Positions 16,738 through 25,278 of a stretch of 53,749 bases of DNA are shown here, piece by piece; within the stretch, counting starts at the first letter, position 1, and the number at the start of each line of letters is the position of its first letter. Origin of the DNA: Bacteroidales bacterium (GTDB lineage: Bacteria > Bacteroidota > Bacteroidia > Bacteroidales > UBA932); contig WRMN01000014.1 in assembly GCA_009777095.1 (NCBI GenBank), positions 1-53,749 on the forward strand. Reading direction: 5' to 3'. The notes below the pieces were generated by a model. The model saw only the letters and a program-made list of their open reading frames with translations. It was not told the origin of the DNA and did no database searches. Made by a program: the position numbers and the translations under genes.

Positions 16738-18900
16738 TTAATTTTCATTCTTTATAAGGCCGAAGAACGATTTTATTTCTCCTGAATTAATAAACTCACA
16801 ACGCTTCACGCTGATTTTGTCCCAGCGGCGTTCTTCAAAACGAATAGCACAGCCGCCGCGCCCGCTGTCTTTGAATCTGAGATTATCAATATCAACAGTT
16901 TGAACGCCTACTAAGCGAACCACGCTGCCCTGTTCGCGGTTGTTAACGTCGTCGAACGAACAGTCGCTCATCTTCAGCTCGGGTCCGGTGGTACTTTCGT
17001 CATTGCCGCCGCGGTAAAGGTTCAGAGCGCAGCCTAAAACGCTGTTCCAACGGCATCTGCTGATGCCTACGTATTCGGCATTATACTTTCCCACATCTTC
17101 TTTTTCGGCAGATAAAGATATGGCGTCGCCGGCAAGGTCATGGAAAGTGCAATTGGTAAAGATCAAAGTGTCGGCCATGGAGGCAGGAAGCGCTTTGAAA
17201 GGACTTGCCGATCCTTCCTGCATGTTGTAGAACGAACAGTTGAAAACAAAAGCCGAATAGCCGCCGCGCATTTTCTCGGCAGTAGTTATGCCGGCGCCGG
17301 GTGCAGGTTTCCCTTCTACAGGGTTGCCGTCGAAATCAACGCCGTCAATTTCCAATCGGCCGCCGTCGGCTATAGTGATGATAGTTGTTTTGGATCGGCT
17401 GCCGTTGTATCGTAGCACAGGATTTTCCTGAAGATGTGCCGCTTTTTCTATGCGCAGGTATTTTTCTATAGTAATGGTTTTGTCGTTAAAATAATAGCCT
17501 GATAAGCGAAGTACATCGCCGTCCTTTGCTTCTTCTACCGCGTTGGCCAAGGTGTTTTGCCCTGCGGGAACATCAATGATGTTGTCGGATAATTTATACG
17601 CCGAAAGGGGAGGGGCAGTAAACCATGAGGCTCCGCATTTTTCGCGTGTAGCCGCGCCGGTATTATTTTTCGGAAGAGGCATGGTTACATGCGTAAAATC
17701 GGCGTGTTTAAAGTCGGTTGTACGCAATTTCATGCGGTTATCTTTAAAGATAAACCCATCAATGTTGTCTAAAGCAACAAAAGGATTGTCAGCCTGTTTG
17801 TTGTAGAATATATTATTGTACATTTGCACGTTTACAGGCACGGCGGTACGTTCAAAATCGGCCCCCTCGCACAATATTAAATGGTCGCAGTCAACCCAGC
17901 TGTTATTGTATATCTCGGCGTCTTTTACCTGATGGTAGCGGTTGGGCAGCGAGTTGGGTACGCCGTTCATAATGGCTAAAGCGGCAAAAAAACGGCGTCC
18001 TTTCAGTTGGTGAAAATAGTTGTTGTGCACCTTCTGCCCTGCATTGATGATGCGAATACCACCGGTATGCGCCTTGCCGTTGCCGATGAAAGCATTGTTG
18101 AATACTTCGTTATCGTTGCCGTGGCGCAGTGCCAACACGCCTGCCGATTCAAAAAAAGTATTGTAGCTTACTGTGTTTTTGCACGATTTGATAGAAACTA
18201 TTTCCACTTCGCCGTCGCAATGTTCAAAAAAGTTATGAGATATTATGGTGTGCGATTCTGTCAGGGAATACTGCGAATTGCCCACGCGGATAATTTCTGC
18301 GCCGTTAGAACCGTAATTAGGACGGCGGCCGAAAATATTATATTCTATCCGATGATAATTATGCCGATTGCACTCCTCGTTCAATTCAACAACCAATAAA
18401 CAGCCGTTGTTTAGTTTGTGCGAAACCGTATTATGGTCGAAGCGGTTATAACGGCCGTAAAAACGTACCCATATATTATCGGTGGCGCGGTGGTTGGCAT
18501 TGTAGTCGTGAATTACACAGTTAGTGATGCGGCAATGGTTAGCTACTTCTTTTCCGTTACGAAAGGCAATAACATCGCCATCGTTATAGCCGGCGGTAAA
18601 ATACAAACCATTAATTTCAACATACTCGCCGGCTAAGGAAAGGCTTGACTTACCGCTGATTAGCACTTTTCCGGCAGTTTCGGCCTTAATTACCACAGGT
18701 GCGGCTTCCGAACCATGGGCAATAATACTGATTTTCACATCAGTATAAGCGCCGTTGGCCAACACAATGGTATCTCCCGACACAGCTGCTTTCGCTGCTT
18801 TATTCAGCGCCTCAATGCTATTTACCGAAATATTCCCCGCCGACAAGCCAACACTGAACACCCCTAATACCCATAAACAATATAATTTTACACCTCTCAT
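16738..18900 (-). CDS. Two-domain PL6 alginate lyase
   Basis: This 720-residue secreted enzyme has a signal peptide (about 1-21) and two parallel beta-helix domains (about 24-420 and 430-715). It belongs to PL6 (chondroitinase-B-like). Catalytic Lys238 and Arg259 and calcium ligands Asn199, Glu231 and Glu233 all lie at one constant offset of 18 from Lys220, Arg241, Asn181, Glu213 and Glu215 of AlyGC, the characterised PL6 enzyme, as I recall its numbering. This is strong support for an active calcium-dependent lyase. The second domain lacks such residues and matches the AlyGC layout. It probably cuts alginate (often poly-G or MG) in the periplasm, having no lipobox. Neighbours: kdgF 19 nt downstream. 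Confidence 0.93.
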   Translation of the reverse strand: MRGVKLYCLWVLGVFSVGLSAGNISVNSIEALNKAAKAAVSGDTIVLANGAYTDVKISIIAHGSEAAPVVIKAETAGKVLISGKSSLSLAGEYVEINGLYFTAGYNDGDVIAFRNGKEVANHCRITNCVIHDYNANHRATDNIWVRFYGRYNRFDHNTVSHKLNNGCLLVVELNEECNRHNYHRIEYNIFGRRPNYGSNGAEIIRVGNSQYSLTESHTIISHNFFEHCDGEVEIVSIKSCKNTVSYNTFFESAGVLALRHGNDNEVFNNAFIGNGKAHTGGIRIINAGQKVHNNYFHQLKGRRFFAALAIMNGVPNSLPNRYHQVKDAEIYNNSWVDCDHLILCEGADFERTAVPVNVQMYNNIFYNKQADNPFVALDNIDGFIFKDNRMKLRTTDFKHADFTHVTMPLPKNNTGAATREKCGASWFTAPPLSAYKLSDNIIDVPAGQNTLANAVEEAKDGDVLRLSGYYFNDKTITIEKYLRIEKAAHLQENPVLRYNGSRSKTTIITIADGGRLEIDGVDFDGNPVEGKPAPGAGITTAEKMRGGYSAFVFNCSFYNMQEGSASPFKALPASMADTLIFTNCTFHDLAGDAISLSAEKEDVGKYNAEYVGISRCRWNSVLGCALNLYRGGNDESTTGPELKMSDCSFDDVNNREQGSVVRLVGVQTVDIDNLRFKDSGRGGCAIRFEERRWDKISVKRCEFINSGEIKSFFGLIKNEN

Positions 18901-18926
18901 TTACACTTTGGACTTTGAACTTTGAA

Positions 18927-19580
18927 CTACTTTTGTACTTTTACAATCATCTCCAACTGCTGAAAATTCCCTTGCCCCGCCTTATCCTCGCGCTCATCAT
19001 CGTTAATTTTAGTGATTTTGATGAGGCCTTTTTTGCTCGGATTGGCAGAGGTGGCGGCAGTTTCAAAAGCAATGATAGAACCTATTTCAAGATTTTTAGC
19101 CATATAGCTGTCTTCATCTATTTCAATGGCGGCTATGCTCTCGTAAGTGGCATTGTCGAAATCAACATCGCTTACCACCATAATTTTAGTAGCATTGCGT
19201 ACCTCCCATTTCTGTAAGCTTGATTGTCCGGAGGCGTCGCTGGCCGTAGCCTCGAAATAACGGTAGGGGATAGTACCGGAGGTCTTGTCCCAATTCACTT
19301 CTATGTCGGGATTCATGGGGGCAAAGAGGCAGAATCCTGCTTTTTTGTCAACTTTTCCGTAGGCGCAAAGGAAGTCAATAGTCTTGGGCGATACTCGTTT
19401 AATTACATTAAGCAGCGAATAGGTTTGTCCGTCTTTTGAGCTGAAAGCGCTGCCCTTGGCGGATACGCTGCGGTTGCCCTGCGCCCAGATATAGGCATAT
19501 TTATAAGTAACGATTCGTCCTTGCGCCGAAGCGCCGAAAGCAAAACAAACTAAGGTAAGGAGTAAGGTAATTTTTCTCAT
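18927..19580 (-). CDS. Secreted protein sharing a module with the PUL surface lipoproteins
   Basis: This 217-residue protein has a signal peptide (1-19, ending GASAQ) and no lipobox, so it is periplasmic or secreted. No known domain is recognised. Its sequence parallels the C-terminal part of the surface lipoprotein at 26812-28677. Residues about 64-92 (KTIDFLCAY...GFCLFAPMN) resemble KTEIDILLVS...RLIFTHPAH there, and both end in a G-[LY]-IK-x-x-K segment followed by L-x-I/M-x-V-K-V-Q-K/R. I infer a free-standing copy of that module, perhaps an alginate-binding domain. It is the second gene of the minus-strand operon, after the GntR regulator (12 nt). Confidence 0.8.
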   Translation of the reverse strand: MRKITLLLTLVCFAFGASAQGRIVTYKYAYIWAQGNRSVSAKGSAFSSKDGQTYSLLNVIKRVSPKTIDFLCAYGKVDKKAGFCLFAPMNPDIEVNWDKTSGTIPYRYFEATASDASGQSSLQKWEVRNATKIMVVSDVDFDNATYESIAAIEIDEDSYMAKNLEIGSIIAFETAATSANPSKKGLIKITKINDDEREDKAGQGNFQQLEMIVKVQK

Positions 19581-19592
19581 AATAATCAGGTG

Positions 19593-20318
19593 TTATAATA
19601 TTAAATCTTTTATTTCGAATGTTTTAGAAAATTCCAATACATTACGCAGATGTTGTTGCATAATATTGATTGCTCCGGTAGCATTTCTATCTTTAATATA
19701 TTGTACTAATAATTTATGTTCTAATAAAGCGACTTCGGTAACGTCGGGGCACACCTGATACTTGCGGTAGTTGGTTAAAATTTCGGGGGTAATAAGCAGC
19801 ATCATGGAACGCAGGAGCGGATTTTTGCCTGCTTCCGCAATTTTCAGGTGAAGCATAATGTCCTGGTCGGTGGCCGGGCCGCCTGATTTAGTTTTGTCAA
19901 GGTATATGGTATAAGTACGTTCCAATTCCACAATATCTTCCTCTGTGCGGCGTTCGGCGGCTAACTTGGCGGTTTGCATTTCAATCATTACCCGGGTTTC
20001 TACCAAAGAGTGGAAACTGTAGTTCTCTAATCGCAGAATGTTGCCAATCATGCCTTCGATGGCCGGAATCCCTAAAGAGGAAACAATGGTGCCCGATTGA
20101 GGAAGCACTTTTACAACGCCGTAAAATTCTAATTTTTTGATGGCATCACGCACATGGGAACGGCTAACTCCCAATTTTTCAGTAAGTTTCCTCTCCGACG
20201 GCAATTTGTCGCCCGGCTTTAATTCTCCTGAGGTGATAAGATCGCGTATCTGACGGATAATTAGTTCCGACGGCTTATCAACAGCAATTTCTTCAAATTT
20301 TTTGAGTAGCTCCTCCAT
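19593..20318 (-). CDS. GntR-family (FadR subfamily) transcription regulator
   Basis: This 241-residue protein has an N-terminal winged helix (about 5-80, with KLPSERKLTEKLGVSRSHVR containing the recognition helix near 44-58). It also has a C-terminal all-helical FCD domain (about 95-232) that binds small acids, often through a metal. FadR-type members such as UxuR and ExuR control hexuronate genes. It is the first gene of the minus-strand alginate operon and diverges from susC. The UxuR-like palindrome at 20475-20490 is the obvious candidate target. I infer repression relieved by an alginate breakdown product such as KDG or DEH. Confidence 0.92.
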   Translation of the reverse strand: MEELLKKFEEIAVDKPSELIIRQIRDLITSGELKPGDKLPSERKLTEKLGVSRSHVRDAIKKLEFYGVVKVLPQSGTIVSSLGIPAIEGMIGNILRLENYSFHSLVETRVMIEMQTAKLAAERRTEEDIVELERTYTIYLDKTKSGGPATDQDIMLHLKIAEAGKNPLLRSMMLLITPEILTNYRKYQVCPDVTEVALLEHKLLVQYIKDRNATGAINIMQQHLRNVLEFSKTFEIKDLIL

Positions 20319-20348
20319 GGACTGTCTTTAGTTTAAAATTTCAAAAAA

Positions 20349-20356
20349 CAAAAATA
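20349..20356 (-). promoter_or_regulatory. Putative -7 element of the minus-strand alginate operon
   Basis: CAAAAATA on the + strand reads TATTTTTG on the minus strand, 31 nt before the GntR gene start. No good -33 element is seen, and the surroundings are A-rich. Confidence 0.35.
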
Positions 20357-20474
20357 AGCAAAAAAAACTTAATTGGTTAGCTGGCTGTCCACTTTTTTTT
20401 ATAAAAAAATATAAATTTCTGATTATTAAATAAATAGAGATTAAACAAAATTTTGTTGTTAATTTTTTTGCCCT

Positions 20475-20490
20475 AATTGGTGTACCAATT
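20475..20490. promoter_or_regulatory. UxuR/ExuR-like operator palindrome
   Basis: AATTGGTGTACCAATT is a perfect 7-bp inverted repeat (AATTGGT / ACCAATT) around a 2-nt centre. It differs only at the central dinucleotide from the palindrome known for the enterobacterial UxuR/ExuR hexuronate regulators (AATTGGTATACCAATT). It covers the -33 TTGG (20477-20480) of the susC promoter, so a bound regulator would block transcription. The FadR-type regulator encoded 157 nt away is the likely ligand. Confidence 0.75.
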
Positions 20491-20509
20491 TAAAAAATGT
20501 TTATATTTG
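20477..20509 (+). promoter_or_regulatory. susC promoter
   Basis: TTGG (20477-20480) and TATATTTG (20502-20509) are separated by 21 nt and match the Bacteroidota -33/-7 elements. The predicted transcript start near 20516 leaves a leader of about 35 nt before the ATG at 20552. Confidence 0.7.
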
Positions 20510-20551
20510 CAGTCGATAAAAGATGTAAATATTAATTCAAGAATTAAAAAT

Positions 20552-23500
20552 ATGAAGCACAAAATTGTTTTTTTACAACTGCTTGCTTTCCTGTTACTGT
20601 ACGGAACTACTGCCCTTGCGCAGTCGGGTACGGTAACGGGAACAGTGCGAGATGCGCAAACAGGGGAGACATTGTCGTATTTAACCGTTAACCTCATGGG
20701 AACTACCCTAATGGCAACAACCGACGAGAATGGTTTTTATTCTATCAGAGTAAATAATCTCTCTACTGACAAGCTGATATTTTCGTATGTCGGCTACGAA
20801 ACGCAAACTATTGTGGTTAATTCACAAAGAGCGTTAGATGTACAAATGGTTCAAGGGGCAGTGCAACTTGATGAATTAGTGGTAATTGGTTATGGTGTGC
20901 AGAAGAAATCGCACCTTACCGGCGCTATTTCTAAGTTTCAAGATGAGCGGCTGAACGATATTCCGGTGTCAACCGTTGAACAGGCCCTGCAGGGAAAGAT
21001 TGCAGGGGTTTCGGTGCAGAATACCACTTCGGAAGCCGGTGTGGCGCCGCAAGTCCGTGTACGCGGTATGGGTTCTATCAGCGCCAGCAGCGCTCCGTTG
21101 ATTGTAGTTGACGGCATTCCGGTGCCCGATGGACTAAATTCGGTAAATGCAGCCGACATTGCTTCCATTGAAGTGCTGAAAGACGCTGCCTCGGCTGCCA
21201 TTTACGGCTCGCGCGCCGCTAACGGCGTGATTATGGTAACTACTAAAAGCGGCCAGCCGACTGCGCCTAAATATACCGTTTCGGCCAGTACGGGATTTAA
21301 AGGTTTGTTGCGTACTTATGATATGATGTCGAATAAGGAATATGCCGAATTACTGTATTATGAGGCCTCTTTGCGCGAACAAGACCCCTTATGGACAGGT
21401 AATACGAACAGAATTACCGACAACGAGCGAGTACAATACATTGTCGCCACCCAAATGTTCGGTGGAACTTATGACTGGCAAAAAGCCGCCTTGCGCGATG
21501 TGGCTACTATACAAAACTATCAGCTAAGCGTATCGGGCGGAACCAAGGAACTGAGGTACTACCTGTCGGGGAATTATGTTGCCGACCAGGGTATTATGCA
21601 GCACAGTTACTATAATAAACTTACTTTCCGCGCCAAAATAGATGCTAACCTGAGTAAATATGTGAAAATTGGAGCTAATATAGCGCCCTCGTACAGCATT
21701 CGCGAGCGCCCGGGCTCCAATTTTACCGATTTTACCCGTTGGATTCCCGACGTGCAGCCATGGCACAATGAGGTAACAGCTGCTTTTACCGGAAAAAAAG
21801 TGGGAGATTGGGTAGTAAATGCCGATTTCAGAGACAAACATTATATAGGTTATTTGCCGGACGGTACTCTTTTTGATAAGGTAGTATCCAATCCTTACAG
21901 TTCCAACAATATGAATCCTAAATCGGTGTTGGAAAAAATAGAACGGCTTCAAAACGATTACCGCTTATCCGGTTCGGCCTATATTAATGTAGAACCGATG
22001 AAAGATTTGGTGCTTCGTTCTACCATTAATACTTATACTACCTATTCGGAAAATACCGATCAGCGGAAAGAAGGCGCTACAGCGGCTGCCAATCCAAGTA
22101 TATCTTATTATTCTAATAAATTATATGTAAATATTTTGTCGGAAACTACGCTTAATTATACCAAACAGTTCGGCCGTCATGAAATTAACGGAATGGTGGG
22201 GTTCTCTTTTGACAAGGCTACTACTAAAACAGCCGGCATATATGGCGAAGATTTTCCTTTGGAAGGCATTTTTACCCTCAATGCAGCGACCGCTATTAAG
22301 CAGTATGATGCAGGAGGGAACCTTGCTACTTATACGGAAATAGACGCCGACAAGATATTGATTTCTTATTTTGGCCGTATCAATTATAGTTATGCCGACC
22401 GTTATTTAGCTTCCGTGAGCCTCCGTACCGACGGCAGTTCGCGCTTTGGCCCTGATAATCATTGGGGCTGGTTTCCCTCTCTATCGGTTGGCTGGCGTTT
22501 GTCAGAAGAAGATTTCCTGAAATCGGCGGATTGGATTTCGCAGTTGAAATTACGCGGAAGTGTTGGCGTAACAGGCAATGATAATATTCCGGCTTATGCT
22601 TATACCGATTTGTTATACGGCGCTAATTATATCTTAGGAACCGGCAACGGCAGCGTTACACCCGGTTTGGCGCCAAACGGAAACTCTTTGGGGAACCGTT
22701 TTATTTCATGGGAACAAACCTTGGAATGGAACTACGGCCTTGACCTGAGTTTGTGGAAAGACCGCGCCGGCCTGACCGTAGATTATTATTATGCCATAAC
22801 CGACCAGTTGTTGCTTCAACAATCAGCCATGGCTATTTCGGGCTACGAGCGCTATTGGAACAATATTGGCCGTGTACGTAATCTAGGTATGGAATTTGAA
22901 CTGCATGGCTATATTTTTGACAGTAAAGATTTTAAATGGCGAATGTCGGGTAATTTATCTTTTAACCGTAACAAGTTAATTGACTTGGGCGGAGAGCCTT
23001 ATCAATTCAACTACGGCGAACGCAGCGAGGTATTTGCTGCCTTCCTCGGCGCCCCCTGTATTCAGTATTATGGGTATAAAACCGATGGTATATGGAGGTC
23101 GCAGGCAGAAATTGACGCCTGGTATGCAGCAGGAAATACGGCGGCCGCAGAGGTGGCAATAGCTCCCGGCGGTCTGAAAGTGGTAGATACCAATAACGAT
23201 GGTGTATTAGACATGAACGACCGCGTGGCGATGGGTTCGCCTTTCCCCGATTTTACTTGGGGTTTGACCAATACTTTTAAGTATAAAGATTTCGACCTGA
23301 ATATTTTAATTCAAGGCGTACAGGGAGGGCAGGTAATTAATGGCGACATTTATTACAACGAGTTCAAGAGATATGAAAGGAACTATGTAAAAGGCCGTTG
23401 GGTTAGCCCCTCTTATCCTATGGATGGGAAGCCTTATCATCAGGAAGGTATGAATGCCGATGCGCGAATCATGCTTACCGATTATTGTGTGCAGGATGGT

Positions 23501-23758
23501 TCGTATATTTCTTTCCGCGATGTAACCTTGGGCTACACCCTGCCGAAGAAGTTGGCGGATAAAATTCACCTGAGGGGACTACGGGCATACGTTGCTGCGC
23601 AAAACCTGTTCTACATTTTTGCCTCCGGTTATACTGCTTTAAATCCCGAAGCGCTTACCACCTCCAGCGCTTACTCTTCGCCCTTAATGAGCGGTTACCA
23701 GCGCGGCGCTTTTCCCATACAGCGTACTATTTCTCTTGGTTTAGAAATTAACTTTTAA
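20552..23758 (+). CDS. SusC-like TonB-dependent outer-membrane transporter
   Basis: This 1068-residue SusC/RagA-type porin imports alginate oligosaccharides across the outer membrane, powered by TonB. The open frame extends back to 20477, but the promoter lies inside that extension. The ATG at 20552 gives a normal signal peptide (1-23, ending TALAQ). Domain order: carboxypeptidase-like regulatory domain (about 26-110, starting SGTVTGTVRDAQTGE), a TonB-box-like DELVVIGYGVQKK (about 110-122), the plug (about 123-240, with the IEVLKDAASAAIYGSRAANGVI signature) and a long beta barrel to the C-terminal aromatic ending. susD follows after 12 nt. Substrate is inferred from the lyase genes around it. 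Confidence 0.95.
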   Translation: MKHKIVFLQLLAFLLLYGTTALAQSGTVTGTVRDAQTGETLSYLTVNLMGTTLMATTDENGFYSIRVNNLSTDKLIFSYVGYETQTIVVNSQRALDVQMVQGAVQLDELVVIGYGVQKKSHLTGAISKFQDERLNDIPVSTVEQALQGKIAGVSVQNTTSEAGVAPQVRVRGMGSISASSAPLIVVDGIPVPDGLNSVNAADIASIEVLKDAASAAIYGSRAANGVIMVTTKSGQPTAPKYTVSASTGFKGLLRTYDMMSNKEYAELLYYEASLREQDPLWTGNTNRITDNERVQYIVATQMFGGTYDWQKAALRDVATIQNYQLSVSGGTKELRYYLSGNYVADQGIMQHSYYNKLTFRAKIDANLSKYVKIGANIAPSYSIRERPGSNFTDFTRWIPDVQPWHNEVTAAFTGKKVGDWVVNADFRDKHYIGYLPDGTLFDKVVSNPYSSNNMNPKSVLEKIERLQNDYRLSGSAYINVEPMKDLVLRSTINTYTTYSENTDQRKEGATAAANPSISYYSNKLYVNILSETTLNYTKQFGRHEINGMVGFSFDKATTKTAGIYGEDFPLEGIFTLNAATAIKQYDAGGNLATYTEIDADKILISYFGRINYSYADRYLASVSLRTDGSSRFGPDNHWGWFPSLSVGWRLSEEDFLKSADWISQLKLRGSVGVTGNDNIPAYAYTDLLYGANYILGTGNGSVTPGLAPNGNSLGNRFISWEQTLEWNYGLDLSLWKDRAGLTVDYYYAITDQLLLQQSAMAISGYERYWNNIGRVRNLGMEFELHGYIFDSKDFKWRMSGNLSFNRNKLIDLGGEPYQFNYGERSEVFAAFLGAPCIQYYGYKTDGIWRSQAEIDAWYAAGNTAAAEVAIAPGGLKVVDTNNDGVLDMNDRVAMGSPFPDFTWGLTNTFKYKDFDLNILIQGVQGGQVINGDIYYNEFKRYERNYVKGRWVSPSYPMDGKPYHQEGMNADARIMLTDYCVQDGSYISFRDVTLGYTLPKKLADKIHLRGLRAYVAAQNLFYIFASGYTALNPEALTTSSAYSSPLMSGYQRGAFPIQRTISLGLEINF

Positions 23759-23770
23759 TAGCAGACGATT

Positions 23771-25258
23771 ATGAAACAAGTATATTATTTTTTATTAGCG
23801 GCAGCGCTCACATTCGTTTCATGTGACGAAATGCTTAATGTAACTTCCGAATCTTACGGCGAGGCCGACAAAATAACTACCCCATGGAACATTAATGTCG
23901 CTCTTATGGGTTGTTATAACGGCATGCAAGTACCTTTGGACAATGAATGGATGTTCACTGAATTGCGTAGCGACAATGCACTTCAGGGACAAGCCGGCAG
24001 TTCCAATGCGCAAAACCAGTTGTATAACGACTTGGATATGTTCCGCCCCTCGGCTTCCATGAACTTTATCTTCCAATATTGGTCGGCGCTGTACCATAAT
24101 ATCAGTAACACGAATAAGGTTATTCAAAATATTGATAAATTGGAACTCACCGATGAGTTAAAGCAATACAAGGGCGAGGCCTTGGTTATTCGTTCCTATC
24201 ATTATTTTAACTTAGTGCGCCTCTTCGGCCCTGTATTTCTGACTACAGAGGCTATCGGCCCTGAAGACGCCAAAAAAATGAACCGTCAACCCGTTGATGT
24301 AGTATATCAACAATTGGTGGACGATTTGATGTTAGCCGCCGATTATTTACCGGCAGTTTATGACAATGCGAATGTAGGCCGAGCTACCAAATGGACTGCT
24401 AAGGCTTTATTGGCTAAAGTTTACCTGACTTGGAGCGGAAAAAACGACGATATAGCTTACCTGACCGCAGCCGACTATTTATTGGACGAATTGCAGCAAG
24501 CGCCTGCTACCAATAGCATAGGATTGTTGAATAATTATGCAGATGTGTTTTCTATGACTAATGAAATGAACAGGGAGATATTGTTTACCGTGCGTTTCAA
24601 ATCGGGCGGATATGGTTTAGGCTCAAAGTTTGCCAATCTGTTTGCTCCCTTAGGCAGTGGAATGATTCCCGGCACTTGCTCCGGTTTAAATAATCCGAGC
24701 TATAGTATTTATGAGGCTTATACTAATGCAGGAGATATACAGCGTAGAGATGTAGCTATCGGCGTTATTTCCGGAAAGATTTGGTTAGACTCTTTATACG
24801 TGAAAAAATTCTTCGACGATAGAGGTAATAATGATAATGAAAACGACTGGCCCATATTGCGTTATTCCGATGTGTTGTTGATGTCGGCAGAGGTAAAGGC
24901 CCGTTTGGGCGATATACCTGCCGGCATGGTTAAGCTGAATCAAGTACATACCCGTGTCGGACTTACGGCGCTGCCGACACCCGGCGGATTGGCGGAATTT
25001 ATGGTGGCTTTGCAGTTGGAGCGCCGCTTGGAATTTGCCTTTGAGAACGACCGTTTCTTCGACTTGGTGCGTTGGGGTACGGCCACTCAGGTGCTTACCA
25101 ACAATATCTTTGTTGAAGACTGGCTGCATTACAATCGTTATGTGCCTGCTTATACGCCGCGAAATATAGTAGACGAATGGCGGCTGCTTTTGCCTATTCC
25201 GCAGCGCGAAATAGATACGAATAATGAAATTCGCATTGCTCAAAATCCCGGATATTAA
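23771..25258 (+). CDS. SusD-like surface glycan-binding lipoprotein
   Basis: This 495-residue RagB/SusD-family lipoprotein has a lipobox VSC (Cys18) and caps the SusC barrel on the cell surface, binding the polysaccharide. The helical TPR-like core is visible: the long N-terminal helix region with EALVIRSYHYFNLVRLFG (residues about 138-155), a segment typical of all SusD proteins, and the late RRLEFAFENDRFFDLVRWG stretch (about 420-438). It follows susC by 12 nt and precedes the first IPT lipoprotein by 20 nt in the same plus-strand operon. Confidence 0.95.
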   Translation: MKQVYYFLLAAALTFVSCDEMLNVTSESYGEADKITTPWNINVALMGCYNGMQVPLDNEWMFTELRSDNALQGQAGSSNAQNQLYNDLDMFRPSASMNFIFQYWSALYHNISNTNKVIQNIDKLELTDELKQYKGEALVIRSYHYFNLVRLFGPVFLTTEAIGPEDAKKMNRQPVDVVYQQLVDDLMLAADYLPAVYDNANVGRATKWTAKALLAKVYLTWSGKNDDIAYLTAADYLLDELQQAPATNSIGLLNNYADVFSMTNEMNREILFTVRFKSGGYGLGSKFANLFAPLGSGMIPGTCSGLNNPSYSIYEAYTNAGDIQRRDVAIGVISGKIWLDSLYVKKFFDDRGNNDNENDWPILRYSDVLLMSAEVKARLGDIPAGMVKLNQVHTRVGLTALPTPGGLAEFMVALQLERRLEFAFENDRFFDLVRWGTATQVLTNNIFVEDWLHYNRYVPAYTPRNIVDEWRLLLPIPQREIDTNNEIRIAQNPGY

Positions 25259-25278
25259 TTTAACGCATTGAATATATA

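Noticed and set aside
20371-20398. Possible second operator (AATTGGTTAGCTGG...) before the GntR gene
   Set aside because: Only the left half AATTGGT matches; the right half ACCAATT is missing, so I do not call a site.
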